A DNA stretch of 64,000 nt. It comes from Anaerostipes rhamnosivorans (GTDB taxonomy: Bacteria; Bacillota; Clostridia; Lachnospirales; Lachnospiraceae). A program made the translations under genes and the position numbers. The stretch is from the NCBI RefSeq assembly GCF_005280655.1, contig NZ_CP040058.1, positions 1,960,001 through 2,024,000 on the forward strand, written 5' to 3'. Shown piece by piece: positions 1-7,519 of the stretch (positions are counted from its first letter, which is position 1; each line of letters begins with the position of its first letter). The notes beneath the pieces were generated by a model. That model saw only the letters and a list, made by a program, of their open reading frames with translations. It was not told the origin of the DNA and did not search any database.

Positions 1-299
1 TCCGTCCTTTTTCATCTGCATGTATGCATCCACAAACCGTTCTGCATCATTTTCATTTGGTGCAGGATCCGCAACAAAACATCGGAAAGTGATGCAATGC
101 ATAACGGCTGATAACCGGTACCTGTACCCAGATCAAGGATCTTCCTGCCTGGTCTGACTTCCAAGAAATCCAAGATGAGCTTCAAGTGCTTTTCATCCTG
201 TGTCTGGTTGTTATAAAAGTTTTCCGCCTGAAAGCTCTCTTCAAATCCTCCTCTTGTTTTATTGATGCTGTCTTCTATGTCATTGCTTATAATCCTCAT
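1..299 (-). pseudogene. Class I SAM-dependent methyltransferase, decayed fragment
   Basis: The N-terminal half reads as a normal class I methyltransferase up to the SAM-binding motif I, ILDLGTGTGY. After that the frame runs into unrelated sequence. In another frame the DNA then encodes VADPAPNENDAERFVDAYMQ, typical of the later part of the same family (a D-P-x-P-N-E-N-D block). The central Rossmann part is missing and the frame is broken, so I read this as an internally deleted, frameshifted gene running off the left edge of the window. No function is expected from it. The start at 299 is an ATG without a strong ribosome site. The family assignment is good; whether more of the gene exists left of position 1 cannot be seen. 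Confidence 0.7.
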
Positions 300-345
300 T
301 ATCCTTTATTATAATCAAACCAACCATGGAAAACAATAAGACAGA

Positions 346-930
346 CTATAACAGCTGATAAAAGAAGCCGTGTTTTGTACACTGCCAGATCAGCATTCCA
401 TGTCCCACCGCAGGAATCCTTGTCTGGAGATCCCATTCGGGGTACAGCTTCTTTAGTATGATACTGTCTCCCGTAAGCAGTGCAGTAAATGAGATATAAT
501 GTTCTCTGGTCATTTCATGCTCCGATGAAATATAATAGTCATTTTCTATCATTTCCACCGTAAGCTGTTCATCCTTGGCTGCCTTTTTCGGCTGAGCTGC
601 CTTTAGTTTTTTGCCGCAGCAGGTGATCCCGCTGTCAGTCATAGCTGTTATCAAGTTACCGCAGTCCGGGCAGACATAAAACTTCATTTTTTTCATATTT
701 CCTCCTAAAATATCATTGGCGGACAGATCCCCTGAAAGCAGCTTCTCCAAATCAATTCCAAACAGTTCTGATAATTTAGGAAGTAGAGACACATCCGGGC
801 ATCCAAGGCCTCTCTCCCATTTTGAAACTGTTTTATCGCTGATATTCATACAGTCCGCCAGCTGTAATTGTGTCAGCTGTCTTTCTTTTCTCAATTCACA
901 GATCAATCTGCCTATTTTTTTATTATCCAT
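346..930 (-). CDS. XRE-family regulator fused to a desulfoferrodoxin-like domain
   Basis: About 194 residues. The N-terminal 65 or so are a helix-turn-helix of the XRE/Cro type (LTQLQLADCMNISDKTVSKW). Next comes a desulforedoxin-like iron site, CPDC about 16 residues before a CC pair (ITCCGKK). The C-terminal third resembles the superoxide-reductase part of desulfoferrodoxin: EHEMTREHY and QCTKHG hold two histidines and the Cys-x2-His of the catalytic iron site. The first site histidine (KHVPV in the enzymes) appears replaced by D/E. An inferred role is a redox- or superoxide-responsive transcription factor. I chose the ATG at 930 because AGGTGAG lies 6 bases upstream; an in-frame ATG further upstream has no ribosome site. 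The fusion is directly visible, the sensing role is inference. Confidence 0.75.
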   Translation of the reverse strand: MDNKKIGRLICELRKERQLTQLQLADCMNISDKTVSKWERGLGCPDVSLLPKLSELFGIDLEKLLSGDLSANDILGGNMKKMKFYVCPDCGNLITAMTDSGITCCGKKLKAAQPKKAAKDEQLTVEMIENDYYISSEHEMTREHYISFTALLTGDSIILKKLYPEWDLQTRIPAVGHGMLIWQCTKHGFFYQLL

Positions 931-1017
931 CTTTCTCACCTCATTTGTCATTATAAAAACCCCAGCATAAAAACACAATCAACGCTCCGTAGAGTTTACG
1001 ACAAAACTCATTTGCTA

Positions 1018-1046
1018 CGAAAAAAATCCGGTATAACCGGATTTTA
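1018..1046 (-). terminator. Intrinsic terminator after the XRE-membrane gene
   Basis: On the minus strand AAAATCCGG and CCGGATTTT flank a short loop and run into seven T residues, just downstream of the stop at 1072. Confidence 0.8.
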
Positions 1047-1071
1047 AATGACAGCCTGCTATATTTCTGTT

Positions 1072-1902
1072 TTAATATCTTTTCTTAGCCACATAGCGGT
1101 CGACTGCAAAGCAGATCATTGACAATATGACCAGCGAAATAACATTGACCGCATCGCTGATCATATCTGACGTATAATCTTTCAAGAAATAGGATGTCAA
1201 ATGATTAATTGTCAGGCTCACAGCAATGGCCAACAAAAATAAACCTCCGAACGCACCCCACAATCTGTGTTTTAATTGATAAAACAGAAAGTACATACAC
1301 CAAATTCCTGCTAAAGAGACTCCTGAAACAGCAGAACCTAATGTATACACCAGAGGAAGATTTAAAATCTGCCCTAAAACAAACAGATAAATGAATATCG
1401 TAACGCTGAGTACATAAAGTGTCATCTTTATACAGCCCTGTTTCGCCTTTAATAAAGGCAATAAAAGCAGCCAGCTGAATACGAGGGAGGCAGTGACAAC
1501 CAAAGACCATGTCAGCCTTCCTGTAATATAGAAATCACAGATAAAACAGATAAAAACCGTTAACAAAAACGTCACGGAGCAAAAAATCAATACCCCCATC
1601 TTAATCTTTTCCAATCTATTTTTACTCGTTCGATCCGAATATTCCAGTGCTTCTTCAATAATAGTCTCAGTTTTTTTACTGGGAGGTTCGCTATCTTTAC
1701 ATCCGTTTAACAATTCACTGGCTGAAACTCCTAAGATCCTTGCCAATGGTATGATCAATGAGATATCCGGACAGCTTAATCCCCTCTCCCATTTGGATAT
1801 TGCCTTATCCGTAATATTCAACTGCTCTCCCAACTCCTTTTGGGTCAGATTATTTTCTTTTCTTAATTGTTGAATAAACGTGCCTATTTTTTGTTCCTTC
1901 AT
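1072..1902 (-). CDS. XRE-family regulator with C-terminal membrane domain
   Basis: 276 residues. An HTH of the XRE type occupies roughly residues 7-62 (LTQKELGEQLNITDKAISKW), followed by a polar linker to about residue 97. The rest is hydrophobic, with about five to six membrane-spanning segments between residues 102 and 265. HTH proteins tethered to the membrane in this way are common in Clostridia and are thought to sense cell-envelope or drug signals, but no ligand is known here. The HTH is closely similar in plan to that of the neighbouring 346-930 regulator, so the two may be diverged relatives. The ribosome site is weak. A terminator follows at 1018-1046. The DNA-binding assignment is strong; the target genes are unknown. 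Confidence 0.8.
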   Translation of the reverse strand: MKEQKIGTFIQQLRKENNLTQKELGEQLNITDKAISKWERGLSCPDISLIIPLARILGVSASELLNGCKDSEPPSKKTETIIEEALEYSDRTSKNRLEKIKMGVLIFCSVTFLLTVFICFICDFYITGRLTWSLVVTASLVFSWLLLLPLLKAKQGCIKMTLYVLSVTIFIYLFVLGQILNLPLVYTLGSAVSGVSLAGIWCMYFLFYQLKHRLWGAFGGLFLLAIAVSLTINHLTSYFLKDYTSDMISDAVNVISLVILSMICFAVDRYVAKKRY

Positions 1903-2113
1903 TTTTATGTACCGCCTTTTAGTTTTTATTTCCAGAGACCTGAGACAATCAAACTATATCAGCAAATCACAAAAGGCACAACCGCCCATGGGTTTATAAA
2001 GAGATAAACCAACAGTAGAATTGGCTGGATCAAGTACTTTGAACCTCTCCCCAACTCACATTTTATTAAAATCCACATAAAATATATAAAAAACTACTGG
2101 CGGTAATATCTGT

Positions 2114-2704
2114 ATGAGCAATGAAGTTCCAGGAACCATGGTCCAACAGGGAAATACTATGAGAATCAATAATGGTTTCATAGAAGAAGTTTCCTGTTTT
2201 AATAATTCTAACGGATTTATATTAGTTTCTTACTCTGTGCGTGAAAGAAACAATATTACTTCTATACAAACGATCAGATTAAATCTCAATAGAAACACAG
2301 TTGTAATAAACACCAACGGACGAAATATGTGTCTATGCTGTCTAAGGGCAGGTATGTGGATTAATGCTGTTTTCTCATCGCGTATGACGAGGAGTATCCC
2401 TCCTCAGGCTAATGCTTTTTTAATTGCTGTTAGAAGAAATCCACAGCCATCTCCCTCTGTTACTACCGGACGGATTACTTTGATTGATTTTGACAACAAC
2501 TTTCTCTATACAGAGAACCCAAACAACAGAAATAACCAAACTAAATTTATCATCACAAATACAACCACATTTACAAACCGTTTTGGATTGCCGATCAGAT
2601 TCCGTGATCTTTGGCCGGGCCAGCTGGTGAGGATAACCCATGCTAATTTTCAGGCACCCAGCATTCCTCCTCAGACCACGGCATTTAATATCCAGCAATT
2701 ATAA
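2114..2704 (+). CDS. Hypothetical protein made of two diverged repeats
   Basis: 196 residues, not recognised. It has no signal peptide, membrane segment or known catalytic motif. The protein is an internal duplication: residues about 15-108 and 118-196 share a plan ending in SIPPQANAFLI and SIPPQTTAFNI, preceded by GMWINAVF and GQLVRITHA respectively. Such short, polar, beta-rich repeats suggest two small beta-barrels, but this is inference. The first half has a Cys cluster (CLCCLRAG) that the second lacks. The upstream ribosome site is poor (GGCGG about 12 bases before the ATG); internal ATGs at codons 9 and 16 are alternatives. It ends 4 bases before a strong terminator hairpin and is transcribed divergently from the 1072-1902 regulator. 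Confidence 0.55.
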   Translation: MSNEVPGTMVQQGNTMRINNGFIEEVSCFNNSNGFILVSYSVRERNNITSIQTIRLNLNRNTVVINTNGRNMCLCCLRAGMWINAVFSSRMTRSIPPQANAFLIAVRRNPQPSPSVTTGRITLIDFDNNFLYTENPNNRNNQTKFIITNTTTFTNRFGLPIRFRDLWPGQLVRITHANFQAPSIPPQTTAFNIQQL

Positions 2705-2707
2705 CAG

Positions 2708-2738
2708 AGTCTGGGGCTTTTGTCCCAGACTTTCTTGC
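2708..2738 (+). terminator. Intrinsic terminator
   Basis: AGTCTGGG pairs with CCCAGACT across an 8-base loop and is followed by TTCTT. It lies directly after the stop of the 2114-2704 gene. Confidence 0.75.
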
Positions 2739-2820
2739 TGTCTCACATTCCTATTTTTCTTCTTAAAGGACTATAACATAATTGCAGCTAGTCATATCAC
2801 TATCAGGAGGAATTACAACA

Positions 2821-3063
2821 ATGGAATTTGATCTGGAAAAACTAATGTATGAATATTATTTGGAAAATGAAGACCAAAATAATTATCTGATTGAGTCTTC
2901 AGCAAAATTTGAATCTTCTTTGGATGACCTGGACCTCGACGACTGCTTTAAGTCAAAACTGTCTGATCTGAAAACCGAATACGGTTTCCAGTGCAAAAAA
3001 CAGGGATTCCATTATGGTTATTGTACTGCACTAGAAATTATGAAACAGTTGATCAAGCAGTAG
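2821..3063 (+). CDS. Small acidic hypothetical protein (DUF6809-like)
   Basis: 80 residues. The start is fixed by AGGAGG 9 bases before the ATG at 2821; an in-frame ATG at 2782 has no ribosome site. The protein is acidic and helical, with an aspartate-rich middle (DDLDLDDC) and a C-terminal helix, KKQGFHYGYCTALEIMKQL. The latter resembles the conserved end of small clostridial proteins of the DUF6809 kind, where a G-F/Y-x2-A-x2-L/M pattern recurs. That match is from memory and weak. No function is known. A good terminator follows, so the gene looks like a single transcription unit. Confidence 0.6.
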   Translation: MEFDLEKLMYEYYLENEDQNNYLIESSAKFESSLDDLDLDDCFKSKLSDLKTEYGFQCKKQGFHYGYCTALEIMKQLIKQ

Positions 3064-3068
3064 TCTGA

Positions 3069-3107
3069 AACCGAGGCGGTGAGCCTCGGTTGTGAAATAA
3101 AATTTTT
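3069..3107 (+). terminator. Intrinsic terminator
   Basis: AACCGAGGC and GCCTCGGTT form a perfect 9-bp stem with a 5-base loop. A T5 run follows about 10 bases later. It sits 5 bases after the stop of the small 2821-3063 gene. Confidence 0.7.
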
Positions 3108-3110
3108 CAG

Positions 3111-3270
3111 CTAAATGTTGCGTAGAAAATAAAGTTGAACCGTTATCGTTTGATCCTTATAATCTGTGTTTACAGCCATATTCCTAATGTAGGCATTCAC
3201 ATAATTTCCATTGATCCAGGCATTATATACTCGTAAATTGCTAGTTACACTCAGATTTTTGAATCTCAAT
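3111..3270 (-). other. Possible remnant coding sequence downstream of the RnfC-like gene
   Basis: Just past the RnfC-like stop, another minus-strand frame stays open and reads as plausible protein, including SNLRVYNAWINGNYVNAY and DQTITVQLYFLRNI before its stop. The upstream part of that frame overlaps the RnfC-like gene and lacks a ribosome site. The only internal start candidate is a TTG near 3261 without a Shine-Dalgarno. It may be the 3' end of a gene whose start was lost when the present neighbour arrived, or a chance open frame. I do not recognise the family. Confidence 0.3.
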
Positions 3271-4374
3271 TTATAAATCCAATGCAGTTGTGATATAGGA
3301 GGAAACATTTTTAGAAGCTCGGCAGTAATATGTACAAATTCCGCACTGTATGCATTTTTCAAGTGCACTCTTATCCAGTAATGAGTCTGATAAATTGTCA
3401 TCTAATACATGAACAACTTTTGAGACCCTAATGCCTGCCGGACATTTTCTATCACACCTATGGCAATTTCTGCATTTATTAGCATTGTGTATTTCAGGAA
3501 GTTTTGAAAAAGCTGCAAAGTTTCCTGTGTATGAAAAATCTTCTTTTTGGCTGGCAACAGAACAAGAGAAGATTCCAGTCCCCTTATAAACTGTCTGCCC
3601 TGCACTGTGAGCAAATTGCTTTTCTAAAATACTTATGATGTTATCTGATGGGTATACATATGCGACTTTGGCAGCTGCATGTGATAAATCAGCAATTGTA
3701 ATAAATCTCCCGCCGTCGTAACAGTTATTTATGATTTTTGAAATTTGATAAATGCTTTGAAGGTTTAGTACTAATATACCAAAGTCTGCTGGATATTGCC
3801 CTTTTTCTAATGGAATATGAAGTGTTTCTTTCATCAAAAAATGTTCTTCTCCCATCGGATACCTGGCCGGAACTTCAGCAACAGAATAATTATAACCAGG
3901 CTTTACATTTTTTTGTTTGACGGCTAGAATAATGTTGTTTAAGGATAATGTGTCCTTTAAACAGTCAATAGCATACACAATCTCTTTCATTCTATTTTTT
4001 AGCAGCCATTCGTCATGTACCAGCCCGGGATCGCATTCTACAGCATTAATAATTAAAATCCGATCCTTGGTGTCTGACGCAAGAAACCGTTTGATTTTAT
4101 CGAACAGCAAATAACTGTTTCCACTCATTCCAGTGACTTTTGATTCCTGAAGTTTTAATAATAGTTCTTTGCTTGTAATCGACGAAGTCATATCTGGCCT
4201 TCTTTTTTCGCTTCCGATTAATATTTCTGAGGATAACTGAACCGCCTTTCCCAAATAACTTTTTAATGGCTTCCTTTTTCCCTTTCCATATTCCAGCTTT
4301 GCATTTTTGTAGGCTAACTTCAAACTAGAATTATGCCGCACGATGTTTTTATTGATCAACGCATATTGTTTCAT
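3271..4374 (-). CDS. Orphan RnfC-like iron-sulfur electron-transfer protein
   Basis: 367 residues. The fold follows the RnfC/Nqo1 plan: an FMN-binding part with NAVECDPGLVHDEWLLKN (equivalent to the N-A-x-E-C-E-P block of RnfC), then a ferredoxin-type C-terminus with two cluster motifs, CRNCHRCDRKCP (about 308-319) and CIQCGICTYYC (about 340-350). RnfC accepts electrons from NADH in the membrane Rnf complex, but no other rnf gene is nearby, so this is a stand-alone relative, as with PrdC of the proline reductase system. The glycine-rich N-terminal stretch of true RnfC seems shortened. Its ATG overlaps the TetR stop by four bases, so the two are translationally coupled. The electron partner is unknown. 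Confidence 0.7.
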   Translation of the reverse strand: MKQYALINKNIVRHNSSLKLAYKNAKLEYGKGKRKPLKSYLGKAVQLSSEILIGSEKRRPDMTSSITSKELLLKLQESKVTGMSGNSYLLFDKIKRFLASDTKDRILIINAVECDPGLVHDEWLLKNRMKEIVYAIDCLKDTLSLNNIILAVKQKNVKPGYNYSVAEVPARYPMGEEHFLMKETLHIPLEKGQYPADFGILVLNLQSIYQISKIINNCYDGGRFITIADLSHAAAKVAYVYPSDNIISILEKQFAHSAGQTVYKGTGIFSCSVASQKEDFSYTGNFAAFSKLPEIHNANKCRNCHRCDRKCPAGIRVSKVVHVLDDNLSDSLLDKSALEKCIQCGICTYYCRASKNVSSYITTALDL

Positions 4375-4952
4375 CTTCTCTGTTCTCCTATGATATTTTC
4401 TGTAAAAAAATATTCTGCATGGGCTTTTAACAATTGTTCTAATTTTTCTTTATCACATTTTATTGTGTGGTACATAAAGAATGGAGAATACAACTCCATA
4501 GCAAGAACTTCTGCATCTTTCTTTACCATCACACCGTGGTCCATTAATTCTTGAAATATGAGTTTTTGAGAGTTAATAGGACAATCAATAAAAAATTCTT
4601 TGAATATCCTGGACATGTTTTCATTCTTAAATTGCTCAATCAACAGAATTCTGCGAAACATTACAATCAGTTCATCTTCAATCTGGAATTTAAACATGGA
4701 AAGGCACATCGTGACAAAGTCTTCCTTGCTGGGCGACATGGTATCTTGGGCATAATTGCATTGATCCATAAAATGTTTCTTACATTGATCCACGATCGCA
4801 TCAAAAATTGCTTGTTTGCTTGAATAATGTTTATATAATGCGCTGTTGCCTATGCCGACGGAACTGGCAATCTTTCTTACTGATACAGCATCGTATCCAT
4901 AAATGGAAAATAGTTTCATAGCTTCCTCTAAGATTCGTTCTTTTGTGGTCAT
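4371..4952 (-). CDS. TetR-family transcriptional regulator
   Basis: 193 residues. The N-terminal TetR HTH is clear (TTKERILEEAMKLFSIYGYD, then VRKIASSVGIGNSALYKHYS). The C-terminal ligand domain is divergent, so the effector cannot be named. I start at the ATG at 4952, which has AGGAGGG 6 bases upstream; a longer frame to 4997 would read into the operator. Two palindromes flank the promoter just upstream, which suggests autoregulation. The gene is coupled to the RnfC-like gene. The MATE gene ends about 110 bases upstream on the same strand and could read through, since I see no terminator between them. Confidence 0.85.
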   Translation of the reverse strand: MTTKERILEEAMKLFSIYGYDAVSVRKIASSVGIGNSALYKHYSSKQAIFDAIVDQCKKHFMDQCNYAQDTMSPSKEDFVTMCLSMFKFQIEDELIVMFRRILLIEQFKNENMSRIFKEFFIDCPINSQKLIFQELMDHGVMVKKDAEVLAMELYSPFFMYHTIKCDKEKLEQLLKAHAEYFFTENIIGEQRR

Positions 4953-4980
4953 ATGATCCCTCCTGACTGATTGAAATTCT

Positions 4981-5031
4981 AGTGAACGACTGCTCACCTC
5001 TATTATAGTGAGCAGTCGCTCACTTTGTCAA
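4981..5031 (-). promoter_or_regulatory. TetR promoter with two palindromic operators
   Basis: On the minus strand TTGACA (5031-5026) and TATAAT (5007-5002) are separated by 18 bases. The spacer is itself a palindrome, AGTGAGCGACTGCTCACT (5007-5024). A second, slightly imperfect copy (4981-4997) lies just after the -10. Two operators straddling a consensus promoter is the usual TetR autoregulation layout. Confidence 0.8.
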
Positions 5032-5064
5032 GCACTAGTTTACCGTTTCTATTCTAATTTCTTA

Positions 5065-6417
5065 CTAAATAAGTTTTTGAGACATCCATTTCTTTCTCAT
5101 GAAAAAAGTTAATCCGGCGATCGCAGGCAGAATGGGAGAAAATGCCTGCCCGATGTAGACTCCAATAAACCCATATGGAAAGATAAATGCCAACAGCCCG
5201 CAGACAGGCAGTCGCACGGCCACAGCGTCTAACAGAGCATTGCACATCGCCACATTGGCGGAACCTACACCAATCGCAAAGGAATCAACCGTATACATTA
5301 CCGCATAAATCAAGCTGTTGACACCACAACAAATACGAAGATACAGAATCCCTTGTTCAATAACGTCTGCACTGGCCGGATCAAAAAGCATAATGATGTC
5401 TTCAGCAAATACCTGGACCAATACGATAACCATCAGAGTAACAACTATATTGATCCATAAACCGCTCTGTGTAGTTTTCTTTACCCTTTCTATATTTCGG
5501 GCCCCCATATTCTGTCCGGCCATAGCAGTTACCGCCTGCCCTATGGCCCAGCACGGCATACCCGCAAAGGTATTCACTTTCAACCCAATTCCGGAAGCCG
5601 CCGCCACTGAAACGCCAAAAGTATTTAACATGCCTGTGATCAGCATATATGAAATGTTTACAACTATCATTTGAACAGCTGTCGGCAGGCCAATTTTTAA
5701 AATGACAATCAGTTTGTCTTTGTGAATCATGAAACTTTTCAACTTGAAATCGAATATAAAATTTTTTCTCTTCAAATACAACACAGAAAGGATCAAGGAA
5801 ATCCCTTGCGAAAAAATAGTTGCATATGCTGCTCCCTTTGTTCCCATACCAAAAGGGCCCACCAAAAGTAAATCTAAAATGATATTAACTGCTGCCGCCA
5901 CCGCCACAAAGTAAAGCGGAGTTTTGGAATCCCCGAATCCCTTCATAAGTGAGCAAACCGCGTTATAGCCAAAAACGAATACCGTTCCCATGCAGATGAT
6001 CTGCATATAGCTACATGCATCATCCATGGCCTCCGAAGGGACATTAAGAAGCGAAAGGACCGGTGAATACAGCAGCAAACTTATCACTGTAACAATGAGC
6101 GAAGCAATAAACGCTAAGCTGAAAAGAGTTCCAACAGTATCCTTCTGTCCCTGTTTATCATCAGCGCCCACATATTGGGCTGCTAAAACAGTCCCTCCCA
6201 TTATCACTCCAATACAAATCGAATTGATGATAAAACTGATCATTGAGGCATTACTGATCGCGGCAAGCCCGGCCTTTCCCACAATACGGCCCACAACCAA
6301 CATATCCACAATACTATAAAATGACTGCAATAGATTTGCTCCAAGCAGAGGAAATGCAAACTGTATCAGCTTTTTTGGTACATTTCCTACTGTTAAATCC
6401 TGTTCGTTATTTTCCAT
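5065..6417 (-). CDS. MATE-family multidrug/cation efflux transporter
   Basis: About 450 residues with roughly twelve hydrophobic segments. The start of the protein (ENNEQDLTVGNVPKKLIQFA, then PLLGANLLQSFYSIVDMLVV) is the conserved MATE opening. A second similar block appears after the midpoint (KIGLPTAVQMIVVNISYMLI), reflecting the two-lobed transporter fold. It should exchange Na+ or H+ for organic cations. I chose the ATG at 6417, preceded by AAAGGAG; the frame extends to 6507 but that part is a terminator-like leader. The long structured leader suggests control by attenuation. The length is normal for the family. The substrate is unknown from sequence, though the leader hints at guanidine. 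Confidence 0.85.
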   Translation of the reverse strand: MENNEQDLTVGNVPKKLIQFAFPLLGANLLQSFYSIVDMLVVGRIVGKAGLAAISNASMISFIINSICIGVIMGGTVLAAQYVGADDKQGQKDTVGTLFSLAFIASLIVTVISLLLYSPVLSLLNVPSEAMDDACSYMQIICMGTVFVFGYNAVCSLMKGFGDSKTPLYFVAVAAAVNIILDLLLVGPFGMGTKGAAYATIFSQGISLILSVLYLKRKNFIFDFKLKSFMIHKDKLIVILKIGLPTAVQMIVVNISYMLITGMLNTFGVSVAAASGIGLKVNTFAGMPCWAIGQAVTAMAGQNMGARNIERVKKTTQSGLWINIVVTLMVIVLVQVFAEDIIMLFDPASADVIEQGILYLRICCGVNSLIYAVMYTVDSFAIGVGSANVAMCNALLDAVAVRLPVCGLLAFIFPYGFIGVYIGQAFSPILPAIAGLTFFMRKKWMSQKLI

Positions 6418-6433
6418 TTGAAATTCTCCTTTC

Positions 6434-6510
6434 AAAAATAAAAGCGGAGGTACCCATCTACCCACAGGCAGGCCCTCCGCTTCCGATGCTTCGTCCATTG
6501 GACGCAAGCA
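6434..6510 (-). promoter_or_regulatory. Attenuator leader of the MATE gene, candidate riboswitch (guanidine-IV/mepA type?)
   Basis: Reading the minus strand there are two hairpins before the MATE ribosome site. Hairpin A (6510-6487) is TGCTT-G-CGTCC-AAT-GGACG-AAGCA, ten pairs with one bulge. The second is a terminator: GCGGAGG (6480-6474) pairs with CCTCCGC (6450-6444) and is followed by TTTTATTTTT. Inside its loop CTGCC and GGTAG can pair. A terminator only 20-odd bases before the start codon indicates conditional readthrough. The mepA motif (guanidine-IV riboswitch) is known to sit before MATE genes in Clostridia, so it is the leading candidate. I cannot run a covariance model, so the class is inference. 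Confidence 0.45.
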
Positions 6511-6522
6511 ATATAATTACAG

Positions 6523-6558
6523 ACAACAAAAAGCCGCAGACAAAACATTGTCTACGGC
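6523..6558 (-). terminator. Upstream terminator-like hairpin in the MATE leader
   Basis: On the minus strand GCCGTAGAC (6558-6550) pairs with GTCTGCGGC (6541-6533) across an 8-base loop, followed by TTTTTGTTG. No minus-strand gene lies shortly upstream, so it is either part of the leader or the end of a small untranslated transcript. From 6559 to 6860 I see no gene. Confidence 0.55.
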
Positions 6559-6860
6559 CGAAAATTCAATCATTTAAGCTCATAAAAAGGTGTGTTAAAT
6601 AGACTCTCAGACCAACACAAGCTGATCTAGAAGCCACCCCTCAAAAACTCATTTTTTAGATTAGGCTCTACACAATGTCTTGTTCTAAATGATTGTGTAA
6701 AGCAAAATCCAATACAAAACTTTCCAAATAACATTGCACTCGCCCCTTCCTATGCTTGTTATTAGTTTCATTATAGAGAAAGCAGACCAGCTTGTCAAAC
6801 ATCAGAATAATGTAGTCCTATCCGAATAAATAGTATGAAAGAAGCTTTATTTTTGTTATG

Positions 6861-6923
6861 AGTTATTTACCACTATTTCCGTCGCGCTTTTAAAATGCGC
6901 TCCTCCAATAGTGGTAAATAACT
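6861..6923. repeat. Palindromic dispersed repeat, family A, copy 1
   Basis: AGTTATTTACCACTAT (6861-6876) is the exact reverse complement of 6908-6923. Between the arms lies a second symmetric core, GCGCTTTTAAAATGCGC. A closely similar copy is at 22884-22946, and a diverged relative follows the etfB gene near 26.3 kb. Downstream of this copy, 6930-7030 resembles the 26.38-26.48 kb sequence, so the full element may be longer than the palindrome. Confidence 0.8.
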
Positions 6924-7077
6924 ATCGTAGGTGGCGCCTTTTGTCTTGCAACAGCCATCTCCAGCAGACATTACGTCCATTTTCACCAGTTCGGAGGCCT
7001 TGCATTCGAAGGGTATGAGATACGGGATACCCTTTTGGATATACTATTATAGAAGAATTAAGAAAGAAGGAATCCCA

Positions 7078-7404
7078 ATGGAAAAAGACTATTTTAAGGA
7101 TCGTACGAAAGAATCAACATCTTATAATGCAATTCATATTGGAAGTAATGTATTTATATGTACCAAAGACAAGCAGAGAACAGCAAAAACCATTGATGAT
7201 CTGCATTTGGTAAAAGTGACAGCTCATTTAACGAAACAGGCCATTCATCCCAGAGGCCAGAAGGTTAAAGGTGTCGACACTTCAACAGGAAAAACATTGG
7301 TTGGAAGAGTTGTCTATCTTACAGAGAACGGGAATCGTATCATCACAAAAAATGGGAACTTAACAGTTTCTGAATGGTATGATGTTCATAAGAATGATCT
7401 TTAG
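7078..7404 (+). CDS. Hypothetical protein
   Basis: 108 residues, not recognised with confidence. The ATG at 7078 follows GAAGGA by about 6 bases; the frame continues upstream to 6931 but that stretch belongs to the repeat-like sequence and has no ribosome site. The basic central segment AIHPRGQKVKGVDTSTGK, followed by LVGRVVYLTENG, faintly recalls the small YwbE/DUF2196 proteins (H-P-x-G-x-K-V then G-R-V), which are of unknown function. No membrane segment or signal is present. The gene stands alone between an intergenic repeat and a 13-bp inverted repeat. Confidence 0.5.
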   Translation: MEKDYFKDRTKESTSYNAIHIGSNVFICTKDKQRTAKTIDDLHLVKVTAHLTKQAIHPRGQKVKGVDTSTGKTLVGRVVYLTENGNRIITKNGNLTVSEWYDVHKNDL

Positions 7405-7441
7405 CGATCACTTTATTGCCTCCTTTTCTATAAGAAATGAT

Positions 7442-7478
7442 CTTCTATAAGCTGGATTCTAAAATCAGCTTATAGAAG
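7442..7478. repeat. Perfect 13-bp inverted repeat
   Basis: CTTCTATAAGCTG (7442-7454) and its exact reverse complement (7466-7478) flank an 11-base loop between two convergent genes. It lacks a T run on either side, so it is not a clear terminator, though it may act as an RNA 3' end. Confidence 0.6.
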
Positions 7479-7519
7479 CAGATTAGGCCTTTAGTCAATT
7501 CTCTATATTGTTTAAAAAT

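Noticed and set aside
6931-7077. Upstream extension of the 7078-7404 gene
   Set aside because: The extension is repeat-derived sequence without a ribosome site; the ATG at 7078 has one.
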